Positions 34,904-36,816 of a DNA stretch of 36,816 bases are shown here, one piece after another (position 1 is the first letter of the stretch; the number at the start of each line of letters is the position of its first letter). This DNA is from Bacillota bacterium (lineage in GTDB: Bacteria; Bacillota; UBA4882; UBA8346): the NCBI GenBank assembly GCA_029553165.1, contig JAKPCT010000039.1, positions 1 to 36,816 on the forward strand. Reading direction: 5' to 3'. The position numbers were made by a program, and so were the translations under genes. The notes beneath the pieces were generated by a model. That model did not search any database, was not told the origin of the DNA, and saw only the letters and a program-made list of their open reading frames with translations.

Positions 34904-35523
34904 TATGCTAACGCCTCCTCAATCTTTTTCACGGCGTCTTTTGTAATGACCAAATGGTTGTGAGCTAAGATATCATATACATTAATTCCTTCGCTAGCCA
35001 TTGAAAGTACACCTGGAATGTTACGTGCAGACTTATTTACATTTTCCTCGTTGTCTGCGGTAACAATTAAAGGTTTGATCGCATTTAATTTATTTAAGAC
35101 ATTTACCATATTCTTTGTTTTTGGTTCTGTGAAATTCAAAGCATCTAATACTATGATTTCACCAGCTTCGACTTTAGCAGAAAGAGCTGATTTTAAAGCA
35201 AGTTTGCGTGCTTTTTTAGGCAAACTAAACTTATAACTCCGGGGTGTTGGCCCGAATACAACTCCACCGCCAGTCCATATCGGTGAGCGTCTTGACCCAT
35301 GTCTTGCTTGACCTGTTCCTTTTTGACGCCAAGGTTTGCGTCCACCGCCTCTAACAGCGGATCGATTCTTTACTGCTGAAGTCCCTAGTCTTCTTGATGC
35401 AAGTTGCATAGTGACTGCTTCGTGCAACAATGCTTCATTTACTTTTACGCCAAAAACCAGGTCATTTAGGGCGACTTCACCTACCTGTGAACCCTGAATA
35501 TTATATACAGGTACGGTTGGCAT
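34903..35523 (-). CDS. rplD: 50S ribosomal protein L4
   Basis: Tunnel-constriction protein, 206 residues. The extended loop has [41 protein letters not shown]4 represses the S10 operon in some bacteria; no such leader was recognised here. It lies 25 nt after rplC. Confidence 0.98.
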   Translation of the reverse strand: MPTVPVYNIQGSQVGEVALNDLVFGVKVNEALLHEAVTMQLASRRLGTSAVKNRSAVRGGGRKPWRQKGTGQARHGSRRSPIWTGGGVVFGPTPRSYKFSLPKKARKLALKSALSAKVEAGEIIVLDALNFTEPKTKNMVNVLNKLNAIKPLIVTADNEENVNKSARNIPGVLSMASEGINVYDILAHNHLVITKDAVKKIEEALA

Positions 35524-35548
35524 CGTATTTCCTCCTCTAACAATTCAC

Positions 35549-36184
35549 TTACTGTTTAGCACGTTTAACAGTTTTCTTAACCACGACATATGCACCATTA
35601 GCACCAGGTATAGCACCTTTAATCAGTAACACATTTCTTTCAGGATCAACTTTTACAACTTGAAGTCCTTGAATAGTGGTACGTTCTCCACCCAGTCTTC
35701 CAGGAAGTTTTCTTCCTTTAAAGACTCTGGCAGGATCAGTTGCATTCAATGATCCAGGTCGTCGATGATACATCGAACCATGTTCCATCGGTGCCCGATT
35801 AAAGTTCCATCTTTTAATTACTCCAGCGAATCCCTTACCTTTTGAAATTCCAGTAACGTCAACCCATTCGCCTTCATTAAAGATATCAGCTTTAATCTCC
35901 TGACCCAAATCATATGATTCCTCAGGTGATACCCTTATTTCTTTTATAAAACGATATGGCCCTACTCCTGCTTTCTTAAAGTGGCCTTTCATCGGTTTAT
36001 TAACTAAGCGTTCTTTTTTAGGATCGAAGCCAAGTTGAATCGCATCATATCCATCAGTTGCCACTGTTTTCTTCTGAATTACCACGCAAGGACCGGCCTC
36101 AACGACGGTCACAGGAACCGCACGTCCTGCAGGGCTAAACACTTGAGTCATTCCAATTTTCTTTCCTAAAATACCCTTGGCCAT
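35549..36184 (-). CDS. rplC: 50S ribosomal protein L3
   Basis: Assembly-initiator protein, 211 residues. The start is [40 protein letters not shown] and [20 protein letters not shown] are conserved. ATG 36184 follows AAGGAGGTG; the longer frame from 36214 would place that site inside the gene. Confidence 0.98.
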   Translation of the reverse strand: MAKGILGKKIGMTQVFSPAGRAVPVTVVEAGPCVVIQKKTVATDGYDAIQLGFDPKKERLVNKPMKGHFKKAGVGPYRFIKEIRVSPEESYDLGQEIKADIFNEGEWVDVTGISKGKGFAGVIKRWNFNRAPMEHGSMYHRRPGSLNATDPARVFKGRKLPGRLGGERTTIQGLQVVKVDPERNVLLIKGAIPGANGAYVVVKKTVKRAKQ

Positions 36185-36227
36185 TGCTTGCACCTCCTTA
36201 AAAACATCCTTCAAAAGGATAATTTAT

Positions 36228-36536
36228 TTACAGTTTAATTTCAATATCGACTCCAGCTGGTAAATCTAATCTCATCAACGCATCCACAGTTTTTGAACTT
36301 GGATCTAAAATATCGATCAGTCGTTTATGAGTCCTCATTTCAAATTGTTCACGAGAATCTTTATCAATATGAACTGATCTGAGGATTGTATATATATTTT
36401 TTTCAGTTGGAAGTGGAATGGGCCCTGAGACATAAGCTCCGGTCCGTTTTGCCGTCTCTACAATTTTTTCTGCAGATTGATCAAGTAATTTATGGTCAAA
36501 CGCTTTGAGACGGATGCGGATCTTTTGAGCGGCCAT
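36228..36536 (-). CDS. rpsJ: 30S ribosomal protein S10
   Basis: Head protein of the small subunit, also NusE in antitermination, 102 residues. It has [40 protein letters not shown] and [16 protein letters not shown]. It is the first gene of the S10 group and follows tuf by 81 nt. Confidence 0.98.
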   Translation of the reverse strand: MAAQKIRIRLKAFDHKLLDQSAEKIVETAKRTGAYVSGPIPLPTEKNIYTILRSVHIDKDSREQFEMRTHKRLIDILDPSSKTVDALMRLDLPAGVDIEIKL

Positions 36537-36586
36537 TATTTTTCCCTCCTCTAATTATCCAATAACATTGGTATTTTTTATTAGGT

Positions 36587-36611
36587 AGGAACGGATTTAA
36601 AATCCGTTCCT
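36587..36611. repeat. Perfect inverted repeat between tuf and rpsJ
   Basis: AGGAACGGATTT (36587-36598) and AAATCCGTTCCT (36600-36611) form a 12-bp inverted repeat 6 nt past the tuf stop. On the minus strand no strong T run follows, only an AT-rich stretch. It may be a weak terminator, attenuator or processing site that tunes tuf against the S10 genes. Confidence 0.55.
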
Positions 36612-36617
36612 TAGCAA

Positions 36618-36816
36618 TTATTCAATAATTTTAGTAACAACACCGGCGCCAACGGTACGACCACCTTCACGAATTGCAAACCGCAATCCTTCTTCCATTG
36701 CAATCGGAGTAATTAATTCAATCGACATCTTAATGTTATCTCCAGGCATTACCATCTCTACGCCTTCTGGTAAGTTGGCTACTCCGGTTACGTCGGTTGT
36801 TCTAAAATAAAACTGT
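36618..36816 (-). CDS. tuf: Elongation factor Tu, C-terminal fragment at window edge
   Basis: Delivers aminoacyl-tRNA to the ribosome. Only the last about 65 codons lie in the window: [40 protein letters not shown], then [20 protein letters not shown] and a TAA stop at 36618-36620. This is domain 3. Its position before rpsJ shows the str operon (fusA-tuf) continues into the S10 group. Confidence 0.98.
   Translation of the reverse strand, partial: QFYFRTTDVTGVANLPEGVEMVMPGDNIKMSIELITPIAMEEGLRFAIREGGRTVGAGVVTKIIE

Overview
The window reads as a chromosomal segment of an AT-rich, low-GC Gram-positive type bacterium (Bacillota, probably an anaerobic clostridial, halanaerobial or limnochordial lineage). 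The evidence is the Firmicutes gene order of the S10-spc-alpha ribosomal cluster, with map, a KOW-domain protein, infA and rpmJ after adk and an ECF transporter module plus truA after rplQ. Zinc-type S14 and four-cysteine S4, a CIRCE operator ahead of groES-groEL, strong AGGAGG ribosome binding sites and frequent TTG/GTG starts point the same way. No rRNA, tRNA, insertion sequence, prophage or CRISPR array was seen.

Layout. Positions 1-2820 (minus) hold a type IV pilus or type II secretion ATPase followed by the start of its PilC-like inner-membrane partner, which is cut by the window edge. Positions 2989-3861 (minus) hold hisG behind a perfect consensus sigma-A promoter. Positions 4181-6731 (plus) carry two paralogous membrane proteins with an N-terminal GYF_2 domain. 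Between them lie a decayed third GYF_2 copy and a possible TPR-protein remnant. Positions 6784-8728 (minus) are groEL and groES under a CIRCE operator. Positions 8977-10810 (plus) are a split LigD: a separate ATP-dependent ligase gene and a separate polymerase gene, overlapping by 23 nt. Positions 10822-12817 (minus) encode a membrane-anchored FG-GAP/VCBS-like protein and a secreted EEP-family hydrolase. Positions 13037-15731 (plus) encode a DUF4912 protein and a GH57/DUF1957 glycoside hydrolase or branching enzyme.

Positions 15758-36816 (minus) form one long co-directional block. In transcription order it contains tuf (partial), rpsJ, rplC, rplD, rplW, rplB, rpsS, rplV, rpsC, rplP, rpmC, rpsQ, rplN, rplX, rplE, rpsZ, rpsH, rplF, rplR, rpsE, rpmD, rplO, secY, adk, map, a KOW protein, infA, rpmJ, rpsM, rpsK, rpsD, rpoA, rplQ, ecfA1, ecfA2, ecfT, truA and a 727-residue phosphatase-like membrane protein. 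This block couples ribosome assembly, translation initiation, N-terminal methionine removal, Sec export, RNA polymerase alpha and vitamin uptake.

Most promising for follow-up: the mutually complementary active-site losses in the two ECF ATPases (LSSSE signature in one, Tyr for the switch His in the other); the AP-like membrane protein lacking the usual SDH-type metal ligands; the split LigD with no Ku in view; and the GYF_2 array with an inactivated copy. None of these proves a new system from sequence reading alone.
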